Below are positions 6,856-15,053 of a stretch of 30,322 nt of DNA, in pieces. The notes under the pieces are model-generated. The model was not told where the DNA came from and ran no database searches. It was given only the letters and a program-made list of their open reading frames with translations. Position 1 is the first letter of the stretch; each line of letters starts with the position of its first letter. The position numbers were made by a program, and so were the translations under genes. This DNA comes from Spartobacteria bacterium (GTDB taxonomy: Bacteria; Verrucomicrobiota; Verrucomicrobiia; Chthoniobacterales; UBA6821), in contig CANIBV010000006.1 in assembly GCA_947466005.1 (NCBI GenBank), positions 1 to 30,322 on the forward strand. The letters are read 5' to 3'.

Positions 6856-9628
6856 GCACTCCATCTTTACCGGAAACAGGGAAACTTGTTTGAAAGCTAG
6901 GGAGGAGGGTGCGGCCATTGTTGCCGTTCTTAGCGTGCTGGCTCTACTCAGTCTCCTACTTGTCTCCCTCCTGTACAGCGCCCGTGTCGAACGGACAGCC
7001 GCAGCAGAATCAGCAGCGGCCGAGCAGTCAGAGCTTGCTGCAAAATCGGGTATTTCCTCGGCGCTGACCCTGCTCATGATTGCAACATCACACTCTCCCG
7101 CCTACCTGGTCGGACTGAAGGAGAACGACGATGCTGCAGCCGACTCTTCGCTTGATATCACCCCCGCTCTCGTGATCGGGGCAACAAATCTCAGCAACGC
7201 GAGCCAGATGCTTCCTCTCTTTTCCTCTGACCTTAAATCCCTGGCCGCTTTTCCCAAGATACCCTCCGGCCAACTCGATTCCCTGCTTGAAAAGCGCCTC
7301 TCCACAAATCCAGCGGTTGCCATTGACCTGAATGATCCGGCCTTGATCGGAAGCTCGGGCGCCCTCCCGTCACAACAGAGCGCCGCGGGAGGCATCATTG
7401 ATACCAAGGGGCACTTCCCCGCGCTTTGGCAAACGATCAAGGACAGCAATGGTGATCCGGTGGGACGCTTTGCCTTCATCATGACGGACGAGTCGGCTCG
7501 TCTGAATCCCGCGCTGCATCTTGGGCAGCCGCGAAATGATCCCGCTGACTGGGACAACGGACCACAGGACATCCCCCTGAGTAATGGAAACCCCGAGCTC
7601 CCGAGCCTTGAGGAAGCCCTGCACCTTAAGGATGTGGCGCTCAACTTACCCACAGAAGCAAGCTTTGAGCGGTCATTCCAAGATCCAAGTGAGTACAATC
7701 AAAAGCGCAGCTTGCTCACACGGGATGCGTGCCAAGCACCCGATCTCATTCCGGCATCCCTACCCGAGGGGGGGCTTCCAAAGTATAACCTGAATGATCT
7801 CGCGACCAACCACGCATGGGGAGTGACGCCTTACGACCGGGCTCTGACGATTGCTTCGGTGATCGGAAGGAACCTCCCAAAGTTTCAGCAGCGGGACGCA
7901 TCGCTATCCGCCAAAGGAGCCGATCAAGCGCTCTACCTCCGAAGGGTTGCCTGCAGCATTGTCGACTACATCTCACCGGAAATCGGCCCGACAGGTCCTC
8001 CCGGCGGTGAACCATCCGGACGCGACCTGGTCCCCTACGTCACTCAAATTGCTGAACGTTGCACCCTCACCGACCTCTCCAGTAACAACGCCACCATCGA
8101 GAGTCAGTTCTTTGTCGAGATCTGGAATCCCTCCACCGGCGCCATCCAAGGGGGAACCCCGCGCCTCCTGATAGGGAATAGGGCCAGGGTCCTCTTCGGC
8201 ACTGCGATTGAATCACCTTTTCGTGATTATGAGGAAACAGGTGCCGAGTTCACCCCCCTCCGTCCCAATGAGTTCACCGTGGTGGCTTTCAAACCCGAGA
8301 CCCAGCGCTGGGATTCCCCGACAATGACCACCAGTGCTCCCAAGTGGGAACGAGGTCCCGGCGGCAACGCCAATAATACCCGCCATCAGAGTTTTCGATT
8401 CTACTGGAACGACAGGTTGGTGGACATGACACGAGCCGGCGGCCTATCGGTGGGCGACAGCCCCGGGGGTCTCGATCATTACGGGCAGACACTGAACGAC
8501 AGGAAGCCTCACTGGCAAATCCTGACATCCCCCACCTACGCAGCGGGTTCCTCAAGTCAGGCTGAGGCGGATGAAGCTCTGGAGCCTGGTTCCTACAGGT
8601 TTGTCGGCGATCCGAGAGCCAACTTCTTAACCGCCTATACCTGGAGCGCTGTGACTGATTATCAGGCCAAGACACGGTGGAAAGGGGTCAATCCCGCTGA
8701 GTATCACAACCTTGGCTACGTCCTGGATCCCATGAAGATCTGGAGGGGGCGTGATCGAGTCCCACTGGACGGGCCTGCCGGCAACATGCCGGAGAACACG
8801 ATGCAAAATCCAGACACCATCCCATCCCCCTACAGGGAGGAGAGGGACAGTATCACCGCGCCCTTTGTCCTGCGCAAGGGCGCCATGACCTCGCTCGCGG
8901 AACTGGGAAATATTTTCGACCCCGCGCAGGTGGATGATCAGGGACAAGCACCAAAAGCTGGCACCGCGGGTTCCAGTTTCTGCTGCGGAGGAGGTCGCAC
9001 ACTGAGAATCGGACAACCGGAGTTTCAATTCCCCGGGACGAACTACAACTGGAATGTACCCGGGAAAAGAGCCATTGAACTGCTTGATCTCTTCACCCTC
9101 ACCGATGAGGGGCGCAAACCGGGAGCCAGCATGCTCGGCACCAATGCGGGCGTTCCGGGGCGCATCAACATCAACACAGCACCTCATCCTGTTCTCACCG
9201 CACTCTTCAGCGGGATCAGCGTAAGCTCCGACCGCCGCTTCACTAACTCCATCATCGGCGCCAAGGCAGCCGATGCCTTGGCAACTCTTCTTGAAGAGCA
9301 TCGCCCCTACAGCCGCCTCTCGGATCTCTCCATTCTCACCACCAACCTCGTCAACGCGGAAACCTACACCCCTACGCTCTCACAAAACATTATCGGAAGT
9401 TCGCCACCATCAGCGGATATCTTCGACAGGGCTCGCGAAGAAGCACTTGGAAAGATCGCCGGCCATTGCATCCTCCAGACACGGGTCTTTCATCTCTATG
9501 TCCTCGGGGAATCCCTCGACCGCCGCGGCAAGCCTACCGGGCAATCCCTTATGGAAGGAACGGTGCGTCTGAAGCCGGACTCCAAAGGCAGACTCATCCC
9601 CACGCTCCATGATGTACAATGGCGGTAA
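6845..9628 (+). CDS. Large GspK-like tip pseudopilin, Verru_Chthon cassette protein A type
   Basis: About 927 residues from the ATG at 6845 (a TTG at 6797 would add 16). The N-terminus has EEGAAIVAVLSVLALLSLLLVSLLY followed by VERTAAAES. It is a prepilin-like helix without Glu at +5, which is the hallmark of GspK. Near the C-terminus, GRININTAPHPVLTALFSG followed by AADALATLLEEHRPYSRLSDLSIL reproduces the GspK helix-hairpin-helix segment ('iNiNTA..vL.al ... A..i...R...p...l.dl'). It is about three times longer than ordinary GspK (roughly 300 residues). The extra centre is rich in Pro, Gly, Asn and Trp, and contains a CCGGG motif. It probably caps the fibre and presents a large extracellular domain. 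It overlaps the upstream gene and lies 12 bp before the next. Confidence 0.82.
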   Translation: MSPEHSIFTGNRETCLKAREEGAAIVAVLSVLALLSLLLVSLLYSARVERTAAAESAAAEQSELAAKSGISSALTLLMIATSHSPAYLVGLKENDDAAADSSLDITPALVIGATNLSNASQMLPLFSSDLKSLAAFPKIPSGQLDSLLEKRLSTNPAVAIDLNDPALIGSSGALPSQQSAAGGIIDTKGHFPALWQTIKDSNGDPVGRFAFIMTDESARLNPALHLGQPRNDPADWDNGPQDIPLSNGNPELPSLEEALHLKDVALNLPTEASFERSFQDPSEYNQKRSLLTRDACQAPDLIPASLPEGGLPKYNLNDLATNHAWGVTPYDRALTIASVIGRNLPKFQQRDASLSAKGADQALYLRRVACSIVDYISPEIGPTGPPGGEPSGRDLVPYVTQIAERCTLTDLSSNNATIESQFFVEIWNPSTGAIQGGTPRLLIGNRARVLFGTAIESPFRDYEETGAEFTPLRPNEFTVVAFKPETQRWDSPTMTTSAPKWERGPGGNANNTRHQSFRFYWNDRLVDMTRAGGLSVGDSPGGLDHYGQTLNDRKPHWQILTSPTYAAGSSSQAEADEALEPGSYRFVGDPRANFLTAYTWSAVTDYQAKTRWKGVNPAEYHNLGYVLDPMKIWRGRDRVPLDGPAGNMPENTMQNPDTIPSPYREERDSITAPFVLRKGAMTSLAELGNIFDPAQVDDQGQAPKAGTAGSSFCCGGGRTLRIGQPEFQFPGTNYNWNVPGKRAIELLDLFTLTDEGRKPGASMLGTNAGVPGRININTAPHPVLTALFSGISVSSDRRFTNSIIGAKAADALATLLEEHRPYSRLSDLSILTTNLVNAETYTPTLSQNIIGSSPPSADIFDRAREEALGKIAGHCILQTRVFHLYVLGESLDRRGKPTGQSLMEGTVRLKPDSKGRLIPTLHDVQWR

Positions 9629-9640
9629 CTCCATGACCCG

Positions 9641-10426
9641 ATGATCACCGTTCCCGCCCTTCTGTTCCTGGCTCAGACAGCAATACTTCCGCCCACTTCT
9701 CTGCCTTCGCCCTCTCCCAAGACGCCTCTAACTCACACGGCACGCGACTATGGCCATACCTCAGCCACGCCGACGCCAACTCCGGAAGTCCGGATCACCA
9801 TCGTGAATGCCACGAGCGTGCCAGCCCTTTCCCTCAACACGATGGCAACCGCCGCCCATAGAGCCTACCCCCTCTTTCCTCAGGGAGAATGGACAGCCAA
9901 CGAGGCCCTCAAGACATCCGAGGTTCAGTACCTCGTTCAATCCACTAATGGAGCAATCGTCTCCAAACAAACCATCCGATTCAAACCGCTCTCCAGCCAG
10001 TTCCTCCTGCTGACCGGCGACCTCTCCTCCAAGGGACCGGCCGACAAACTACCAGGAATCACATCTTCACCCACCTCATTGAGGCCTCATGCATGGCCGC
10101 CCAATTTTCAGTTCCATCTCTTCCCGTACACGCTCGTCAGTCAGGATCCCTGTCACTATCGGATCTTTAACGGGATGCCGGGCAAAACCCTCCTTTTACG
10201 CAGCGTTCCCGATGGCAATAAACCATCACAGCAGCTTGCTCTGCTCACGCCGGGAAACAGCGTTCAACTCGTGCACCAACCATCATCGATTGACTACGAT
10301 GCGGAAATCGACGGGCACACCTATCGTCTCGAGATCCGGCAGGAAGGAGCAGAGGGGAACTGTCTGATTCCATTTTTCCTTCGGAACGGCACACCAGATT
10401 TCATCAGGGTATTTGAGACACCTTAG
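9641..10426 (+). CDS. Exported protein of unknown function, fifth gene of the pseudopilin cassette
   Basis: A 261-residue protein I do not recognise. It begins with a short hydrophobic segment (MITVPALLFLAQTAILPP), probably a signal peptide, then a Pro/Ser/Thr-rich linker to about residue 48. Two regions of similar character follow, each starting with a beta strand and a small-ligand-like run: 'VRITIVNATSVPALSLN' and 'YRIFNGMPGKTLLLRSV'. This suggests two beta-sandwich domains in tandem. It starts 12 bp after the GspK-like gene on the same strand, so it is very likely in the same operon and may be a periplasmic or surface partner of the fibre. No catalytic motif is seen. Codon use looks like its neighbours. 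Confidence 0.65.
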   Translation: MITVPALLFLAQTAILPPTSLPSPSPKTPLTHTARDYGHTSATPTPTPEVRITIVNATSVPALSLNTMATAAHRAYPLFPQGEWTANEALKTSEVQYLVQSTNGAIVSKQTIRFKPLSSQFLLLTGDLSSKGPADKLPGITSSPTSLRPHAWPPNFQFHLFPYTLVSQDPCHYRIFNGMPGKTLLLRSVPDGNKPSQQLALLTPGNSVQLVHQPSSIDYDAEIDGHTYRLEIRQEGAEGNCLIPFFLRNGTPDFIRVFETP

Positions 10427-10586
10427 TGAAAGGGCTGGTGAGCCGGCGCTAAGTGCAGCCCATGAGGGCGAGACGAGCGAACATCGAGTGTCGGGAGATG
10501 CTGAGGCAAAGCGAGCGAGGCAAGACTTCTTTGTGGTCAGCAGATTATGTCAAATCGCTCTGCTCAGCTTCGGAGTTCGGGGTAAA

Positions 10587-10604
10587 CCCACTCGAAAGAG
10601 TGGG
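10587..10604. terminator. Perfect hairpin with GAAA tetraloop between convergent genes
   Basis: CCCACTC, GAAA, GAGTGGG form a 7-bp perfect stem with a stable tetraloop. It lies in the 187-bp gap between the end of the pseudopilin operon and the convergent minus-strand gene. A short TTTT follows 7 bases later on the plus strand, and TTT follows directly on the minus strand. A second stem, GCCCC/GGGGC (10619-10635), overlaps the minus gene's end. Probably a bidirectional transcription end. The rest of the gap (10427-10586) contains no gene that I can support. Confidence 0.45.
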
Positions 10605-10613
10605 AAGCCCTTT

Positions 10614-11228
10614 TCACGGCCCCTGCTGAAGGGGCTTGGGAATCATTTCGTTAGAATCCGGAAGCGCAATTGGGGTCTGCTCATGTTTTAGCGAACGCAA
10701 TTTCTCGAGCTTTTCGTTCATGCTAGCAATCTGATCGTTGAGGGAGATTTGAAGATCCTCGGTTGCCCCTTGAATCATGAGACCCTTGCCCCGAGAGGTG
10801 CCTGACTTTGCCTCCCTCTCTTTCTGGTCTTTTTTGCCGAAGTCATTATTGCCCTGGTAGGAATCAATAACAGGCGTGCTGATTTCTTTCTCCTCACTCT
10901 TGAAAAAGTATTTTTTACTCGTGAATTTGAGAGCAAGCATCGTGAGCGTCAGGACGACCACGGCACCAATTACGAGAAGGCGTCCCAGTTGGTCAGCCCT
11001 TCGGGCGTAGTTGACGCGCTTAGGTGGCGCGGCACCCTCATTGCCCGAGGCTCTCTCCCCTTGATGCCAGAACTCAACAGCCTCCTTGCCCCCGGGGGTT
11101 AATGTATGCTTGGGTATCACTTTTGGAGGAATATCCATCTCCCCCTCTACCCTTTTACGATCTGAGGGAAGGATCCGCGGCAAGCACGGAAACCGCTCTA
11201 TATTAGCAGTTTCCTCTGGAGCGCCCAT
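10614..11228 (-). CDS. Single-pass membrane protein with coiled-coil tail, unknown function
   Basis: A 204-residue protein that I do not recognise. Residues 1-80 are charged and soluble-looking. One transmembrane helix follows (LLVIGAVVVLTLTMLAL, about 85-101), then a Lys/Glu-rich stretch and a probable short coiled coil (LQISLNDQIASMNEKLEKLRSL, about 160-180), ending with Pro/Gln-rich sequence. Its layout resembles the 102-residue membrane protein at 3273-3581 but with no clear sequence identity. It starts at ATG and is divergent from the rhomboid-like gene, with 118 bp between the starts that hold a 13-bp palindrome (CGATC-TGG-GATCG, 11279-11291). Confidence 0.6.
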   Translation of the reverse strand: MGAPEETANIERFPCLPRILPSDRKRVEGEMDIPPKVIPKHTLTPGGKEAVEFWHQGERASGNEGAAPPKRVNYARRADQLGRLLVIGAVVVLTLTMLALKFTSKKYFFKSEEKEISTPVIDSYQGNNDFGKKDQKEREAKSGTSRGKGLMIQGATEDLQISLNDQIASMNEKLEKLRSLKHEQTPIALPDSNEMIPKPLQQGP

Positions 11229-11346
11229 GAATCAACACTATACCTTCATTCCTTAGTTGCTACTAAAAAGATGCTATCCGATCTGGGATCGAATCACCCC
11301 GTTACAGCTTTCCCACCTTTGCCCACCTCTGACATGATATAGTTTT

Positions 11347-12165
11347 ATGGCCTCTTCCTATCTTGATCGCTGGAGTAGATTCTTCGACCGCTGCGCCATC
11401 CCTGGACTGATCCGGTATGTGGCACTCTTCAATGCCCTCGTCTTCATTCTGCATCTCCTGGCGCCCGGTTTCATCTCTGTGCTGGAACTTGATCCGGCAC
11501 TCGTCCTTCAGGGTCAGGTCTGGAGGCTCGTCACCTGGATTTTTATTCCTGAAACGCTGAGTCCGTTCTGGATCTTTTTTGCCCTGCTCTTTCTTCTCTA
11601 TCTAGGCGATGGACTGGAAACGGCAGTTGGCCCAGCCAAACTCACCCTCTTCTATTTCTGCGGAGTCCTCCTCTGCACGGTTGTCTCCTTTTTATTCGGA
11701 CTCTCCGGTAGTGGAGCTTCTCTGGGACGGGCCAACACCTTCCTGAATCTTTCCCTGCTACTGGCCTACGCAACGGTCTACCCTGACTTCAAGGTCCTCG
11801 TCTTCTTTGTGCTTCCGGTTCGCATCGCCTGGCTTGCCCTCTTCAGCGCAGCCATCATGATTCTCGCCTCACTGGGGCAGTCACCCGTCGTGGCGGCAAC
11901 TCTTGGAGCGGCCTTCGTGAATTACTTTCTCTTTTTCAGCACGGAACTCCGTAGCCATCTTGGGGCTTTAAAGGCTGGCGCCGCTCGGTTCTCAGGCCCC
12001 CCGGCCAGAAGGACGCAGACCAAGACCCAGGAACCCTCCACTGAAACGCTGCACCGCTGTGAACAGTGTGGCCGGACTGAGGTCAGCAATCCCGAGTTGG
12101 AATTTCGGGTCGCCTCAAACGGCTCCGACTACTGCGTGGAGCACCTTCCGGGGAAAGAAACTTGA
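11347..12165 (+). CDS. Rhomboid-like membrane protein with C-terminal Cys cluster, probably not a protease
   Basis: A 272-residue protein with about six transmembrane helices in rhomboid order. Loop 1 carries the WRLVTWIF motif (rhomboids: WRL.T..F), followed by LGDGLETAVGPAKLTLFYF (rhomboids: 'G..LE...G..k'). The protease signature GxSG is not intact: the nearest segment reads SGASLG. The TM6 region (VVAATLGAAFVNYFLF) lacks the catalytic His. After the last helix a linker leads to a HRCEQCGRTE ... DYCVEHL segment, three Cys and a His/Cys pair spaced like a small zinc ribbon. It may act as a pseudoprotease or scaffold. Family placement is from fold motifs only. Confidence 0.65.
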   Translation: MASSYLDRWSRFFDRCAIPGLIRYVALFNALVFILHLLAPGFISVLELDPALVLQGQVWRLVTWIFIPETLSPFWIFFALLFLLYLGDGLETAVGPAKLTLFYFCGVLLCTVVSFLFGLSGSGASLGRANTFLNLSLLLAYATVYPDFKVLVFFVLPVRIAWLALFSAAIMILASLGQSPVVAATLGAAFVNYFLFFSTELRSHLGALKAGAARFSGPPARRTQTKTQEPSTETLHRCEQCGRTEVSNPELEFRVASNGSDYCVEHLPGKET

Positions 12166-12173
12166 AAGCTGAT

Positions 12174-12803
12174 TCAGGTCTTCGCCATCGTGAAGATCAC
12201 CGCTCCCCCATACTCCCTGCGGTGGACGCTTCTTCCAAGAATCTGGCTTAGCATATGCTCCTCCATCGCACGGGCCTCCGGATGCCTTCTCATGAGTGAG
12301 GCCAGCGGCAGATGACTTTCACGGATCTCCAAGGAAGCATCACCGGGAACCAGCGTGCTCATTCTGCCCTCACGCTCTCTGATCGCCACAAAGGCAAGCA
12401 TACGATCCTGCGCAGGGTCTTCTGCCAGGAGCTGCTCATAGCGTTCAGACTGAGTCTGAAAGTACTTCATTAGAATCTTGAGAGGAGCTGGCGTCCCGAA
12501 AAGCCCAGCAACCTCCTCAAGCAAGCCCAGGGCAAGATCCTCATTGAAGTCCCGAAAGAGCAACTCCCCCGCTTCGGCTAATTTGTAGAACATTAAGGGG
12601 CGCCCCTTGGGAGCCGGTTGTCTCCAGGTGGTGAGGTATCCGGCCGAGGTCAATGCGAGGCAATGCGCCTTCACTCCCATATAGCTCATGCCCAACTCAG
12701 CGGCGAGTTGCTTCACACCCATCCCGTTTGCAGAGCGCTTGATGAGTTCCAGAACGGCAAGCCGAGGGCCTCGTCCGGCTCCGAGCATGAGACTGGTTTT
12801 CAT
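12174..12803 (-). CDS. SufR-like helix-turn-helix regulator lacking the Fe-S cysteines
   Basis: A 209-residue protein. The N-terminal winged helix (RLAVLELIKRSANGMGVKQLAAELGMSYMGVKAHCLALTSAGYL) is followed by a wing (RQPAPKGRPLMFYKLAEAG) and a dimerisation region rich in charged helices. This is the SufR/ArsR-type layout. In SufR the C-terminal domain carries four conserved Cys that bind an iron-sulfur cluster in 'C........HPE.C..E...L..LLG'. Here the same frame is visible (LPLASLMRRHPEARAMEEHMLSQILGRSV), but the Cys positions are Leu, Arg and Tyr/Gly. It therefore probably does not sense Fe-S status. Its ATG overlaps the stop of the upstream nuclease gene (TGATG), so the two are translationally coupled. 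Confidence 0.65.
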   Translation of the reverse strand: MKTSLMLGAGRGPRLAVLELIKRSANGMGVKQLAAELGMSYMGVKAHCLALTSAGYLTTWRQPAPKGRPLMFYKLAEAGELLFRDFNEDLALGLLEEVAGLFGTPAPLKILMKYFQTQSERYEQLLAEDPAQDRMLAFVAIREREGRMSTLVPGDASLEIRESHLPLASLMRRHPEARAMEEHMLSQILGRSVHRREYGGAVIFTMAKT

Positions 12804-13939
12804 CAGAAGAGCTCCCCTTGGGCTGGGGGGGGCGGGAGATGAAGATCATTCACACTATCACTTTCAGCCTTTTGCTTGTCCGGCCGTTGCTTCGCATCTG
12901 AACTCGAGCTCTCCAGATCTGCTCCCGCCAGTCGCTGATTTGCTACGGCACCTTCCACCTTCTCACTTTTTACTTCCCCATCGCCTTCACACCTCGTCTC
13001 CCTCACCTCGACTGCCACCATGTCAGCTCGTCCGCTTTGCATCTTTTCCTTTTTTCCCATCTCCCTCTCCACCTCGGTAACAAGGGATCGGAACTCGCAA
13101 TTGCGGAGCGCCTCAATAAGCTCCGCATACTGTGGCGATACCTTCATCTCATTGATTGGCAAGGGTAGCGGCAAATCGAGGTCGAGGGCGACCATCTGGC
13201 GATTCTGGATGATCAGCTCTCGCGAAGCCTCAACCTTCATGTGAACTTTAGGATCAAGAGAGGCCGAGGAGAGGATGGCATCAAGGGAGCCATACTGACT
13301 GATCCACTTGGCGGCCGTCTTTCCCCCGACTCCCGGCACGCCGGAAATATTATCGGCTGAGTCTCCAGTGAGTGCGAGGACGTCGGCAATGAGCGATGGC
13401 TCCACACCCCATTTTTCGGTCACCTCGGGAATGCCTAGTAGCTTGAAGCCTCCGTTCCCCTCACCGATATCAGCTTTGGCTGTGGAGTAGATCGAGACGC
13501 CGTCACGGACCATCTGCAGGATATCCTTATCGTTCGTCGCCACCACACACTCAATTCCCTGACGACGGGCCTCCATCACATAGGAGGCGATCAAATCATC
13601 AGCCTCTGTGTTTGCAAGGAAGACGCTTGCTGCGCCAACGAGTGGGACCATTTCCTGAATCGGATCTTGCTGAACCTCCAGATCATCGGGCATCTCGTCG
13701 CGGTGCTGTTTATATTCGGGTTGCAGTTGTGTGCGGCGATCCGGAAGGCCTGCATCCCAAACCACTGCGGCATAATCGGGATTGAGATCGGAAAGCATCC
13801 TCCTCAATGCCTTGATGAAGCCGTAAATCGCATTGGTCGGCTCCCCCTTGGAGTTCGTCAATCCTCGGATGGCAAAGAATGACCGATAGAGATAGTAGTG
13901 CCCGTCAACCAGAAGGAGTCGCGGAGGGCGGGGGGACAT
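12803..13939 (-). CDS. Stand-alone 5'-3' exonuclease (PolI N-terminal domain / ExoIX-like) with C-terminal extension
   Basis: From the ATG at 13939 the protein is 378 residues, beginning SPRPPRLLLVDGHYYLYRSFFAI, the normal start of this family; the frame is open 83 codons further upstream, but that stretch looks non-coding. Family motifs are present: AAVVWDAG, YKQHRDEMP, TEADDLIASYV, ATNDKDILQMV, and the helix-hairpin-helix block LTGDSADNISGVPGVGGKTAAKW. The acidic residues binding two metals are retained. It removes 5' flaps and RNA primers during repair and replication. The polymerase part of PolA is absent. After about residue 285 there is a low-complexity charged linker with a dispersed repeat, ending PPPPAQGELF, where QGELF resembles a beta-clamp-binding peptide. 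It is followed by the HTH gene and preceded at 65 bp by the exosortase gene. Confidence 0.88.
   Translation of the reverse strand: MSPRPPRLLLVDGHYYLYRSFFAIRGLTNSKGEPTNAIYGFIKALRRMLSDLNPDYAAVVWDAGLPDRRTQLQPEYKQHRDEMPDDLEVQQDPIQEMVPLVGAASVFLANTEADDLIASYVMEARRQGIECVVATNDKDILQMVRDGVSIYSTAKADIGEGNGGFKLLGIPEVTEKWGVEPSLIADVLALTGDSADNISGVPGVGGKTAAKWISQYGSLDAILSSASLDPKVHMKVEASRELIIQNRQMVALDLDLPLPLPINEMKVSPQYAELIEALRNCEFRSLVTEVEREMGKKEKMQSGRADMVAVEVRETRCEGDGEVKSEKVEGAVANQRLAGADLESSSSDAKQRPDKQKAESDSVNDLHLPPPPAQGELF
12880..12959. repeat. Dispersed repeat copy inside the nuclease linker
   Basis: CCGGCCGTTGCTTCGC (12880-12895) and TACGGCACCTTCCACC (12944-12959) recur in the same order at 15800-15815 and 15822-15837 (the second with one extra T). 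Here the halves are separated by 48 bases, against 6 in the other copy, a 42-base (in-frame) difference. The repeat is translated as part of the low-complexity C-terminal linker. Confidence 0.5.
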
Positions 13940-14004
13940 ATTGTTAGAAAAAGCTGAAATCAGGGCTGCCAGCTTATAATCTCCGCATCTTCCCGTGAAA
14001 AAGA

Positions 14005-15027
14005 CTAGTAAAGATCTCTCTCTGGATCTCGTGACTCCCCTTTCAGACTCCTTGAAGGAGAGTGACTGGAAGACCCGATCCATCGTCCTAAAATCGATTT
14101 CCAGTCCCGATTCAGCAACGAACCAATCCCCATCATGCCGCAGAGGGCCACAATGAAGACCAGATAACCCGCCGTCATGTGGAACCAAGAAGGATGCTCC
14201 AGCGGGTTTTTGCCCAAAGCGAAGTCACTCCCGAAGGCAATCGTGCCGATGGTCAGCATCAGGATTCGGGCGAGATTCCCCATCACGGCAAGCGGGGGAG
14301 TGCAGAGAAAAAGAATCCATTTTCTCCAGGCCCCCTTCAGCGTGAAATGGGCAAAGAGAGCGCCTACCATCATGAGAGCGAAGAGCGAGCGGATGCCGCT
14401 GCACGGATTGGCAACATCTACAGCGAACTTCGCCCCCGCCTTCAGATGCATGGCCGCGTCCGGCGCGGAAAGAATTCCGGTACCCACCAGCACCACGGGG
14501 ATGCCCATCATTTTCAGCACAAGAACGCTGACCGTCGACATCAGGTAGCGGAGCGGCAGGGCCACCATCATGTCGAGACCTGGGAAGGGGATCGCAAAAA
14601 GCAGGAAGGCGATCGGGAAGGCAAGTGCCTTCAGAAACTCCCAACCGAGTAACCACCAGGTAGAGCCGACCACACAGATCACCACACTGACCAGTCCGAG
14701 GAAAGTGACATCGGCTTGGTTGCCGGCCCAGAAGAGAAAAAGACCCGCAATCAGAAGGGGCAACCCTCCCCATCCGCACCGGGGGGTCATCGAGAGGAGT
14801 CGCGCCCGATCCTGGTAGATCAGAAAAAAGAAAGCGGGGACAATCAGAAATCCATGCCCCATGTCCTCGTTCTCCGTCCAGTTACTCCAGATATAAAGGC
14901 CGAGCGAGTAAGAGGTCGTTCCGATTCCGAAGCTGTATTGAACCAATAGCAGGAGCGCAGTAAGCGCAAGAATGCTCGCCGTACAGAGCGTGAGCGTTGA
15001 GTGGGAGGATCGGAGGGAAGCGTTCAT
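14005..15027 (-). CDS. Exosortase (PEP-CTERM-type transpeptidase, membrane)
   Basis: A 340-residue polytopic membrane protein from the ATG at 15027 (a GTG sits immediately before it). It shows the exosortase/archaeosortase signature: an early ENEDMGHGFLIVP (N/..HG) segment, several hydrophobic helices, then catalytic Cys (about 209) in NPCSGIRSL, Arg (about 254) in GNLARILML and His (about 283) in FHMTAGYL. Exosortases cut the C-terminal hydrophobic tail of sorted proteins, usually PEP-CTERM proteins, and may link them to surface polymers. It follows an EpsI-like gene by 26 bp in the same direction, the usual partner arrangement. A Ser/Arg-rich tail ends the protein. I see no PEP-CTERM substrate in the window. 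Confidence 0.9.
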   Translation of the reverse strand: MNASLRSSHSTLTLCTASILALTALLLLVQYSFGIGTTSYSLGLYIWSNWTENEDMGHGFLIVPAFFFLIYQDRARLLSMTPRCGWGGLPLLIAGLFLFWAGNQADVTFLGLVSVVICVVGSTWWLLGWEFLKALAFPIAFLLFAIPFPGLDMMVALPLRYLMSTVSVLVLKMMGIPVVLVGTGILSAPDAAMHLKAGAKFAVDVANPCSGIRSLFALMMVGALFAHFTLKGAWRKWILFLCTPPLAVMGNLARILMLTIGTIAFGSDFALGKNPLEHPSWFHMTAGYLVFIVALCGMMGIGSLLNRDWKSILGRWIGSSSHSPSRSLKGESRDPERDLY

Positions 15028-15053
15028 CACTAGGAAAGCAGGGTGATTCTACA

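Noticed and set aside
10427..10586. Possible REP copy or small gene after the pseudopilin operon
   Set aside because: Only partial, patchy likeness to the 25037-25105 element (GAGGGCGAGACGAGCGA) and no coding signs.
11335..11346. Extended -10 (TGATATAGT) directly before the rhomboid-like ATG suggesting a leaderless mRNA
   Set aside because: Only 3 bases separate the -10 hexamer from the ATG, less than a normal discriminator, and no -35 is seen.
13940..14188. 83-residue N-terminal extension of the nuclease frame
   Set aside because: The extension overlaps the exosortase coding end and has no family similarity; the ATG at 13939 gives the standard protein start.
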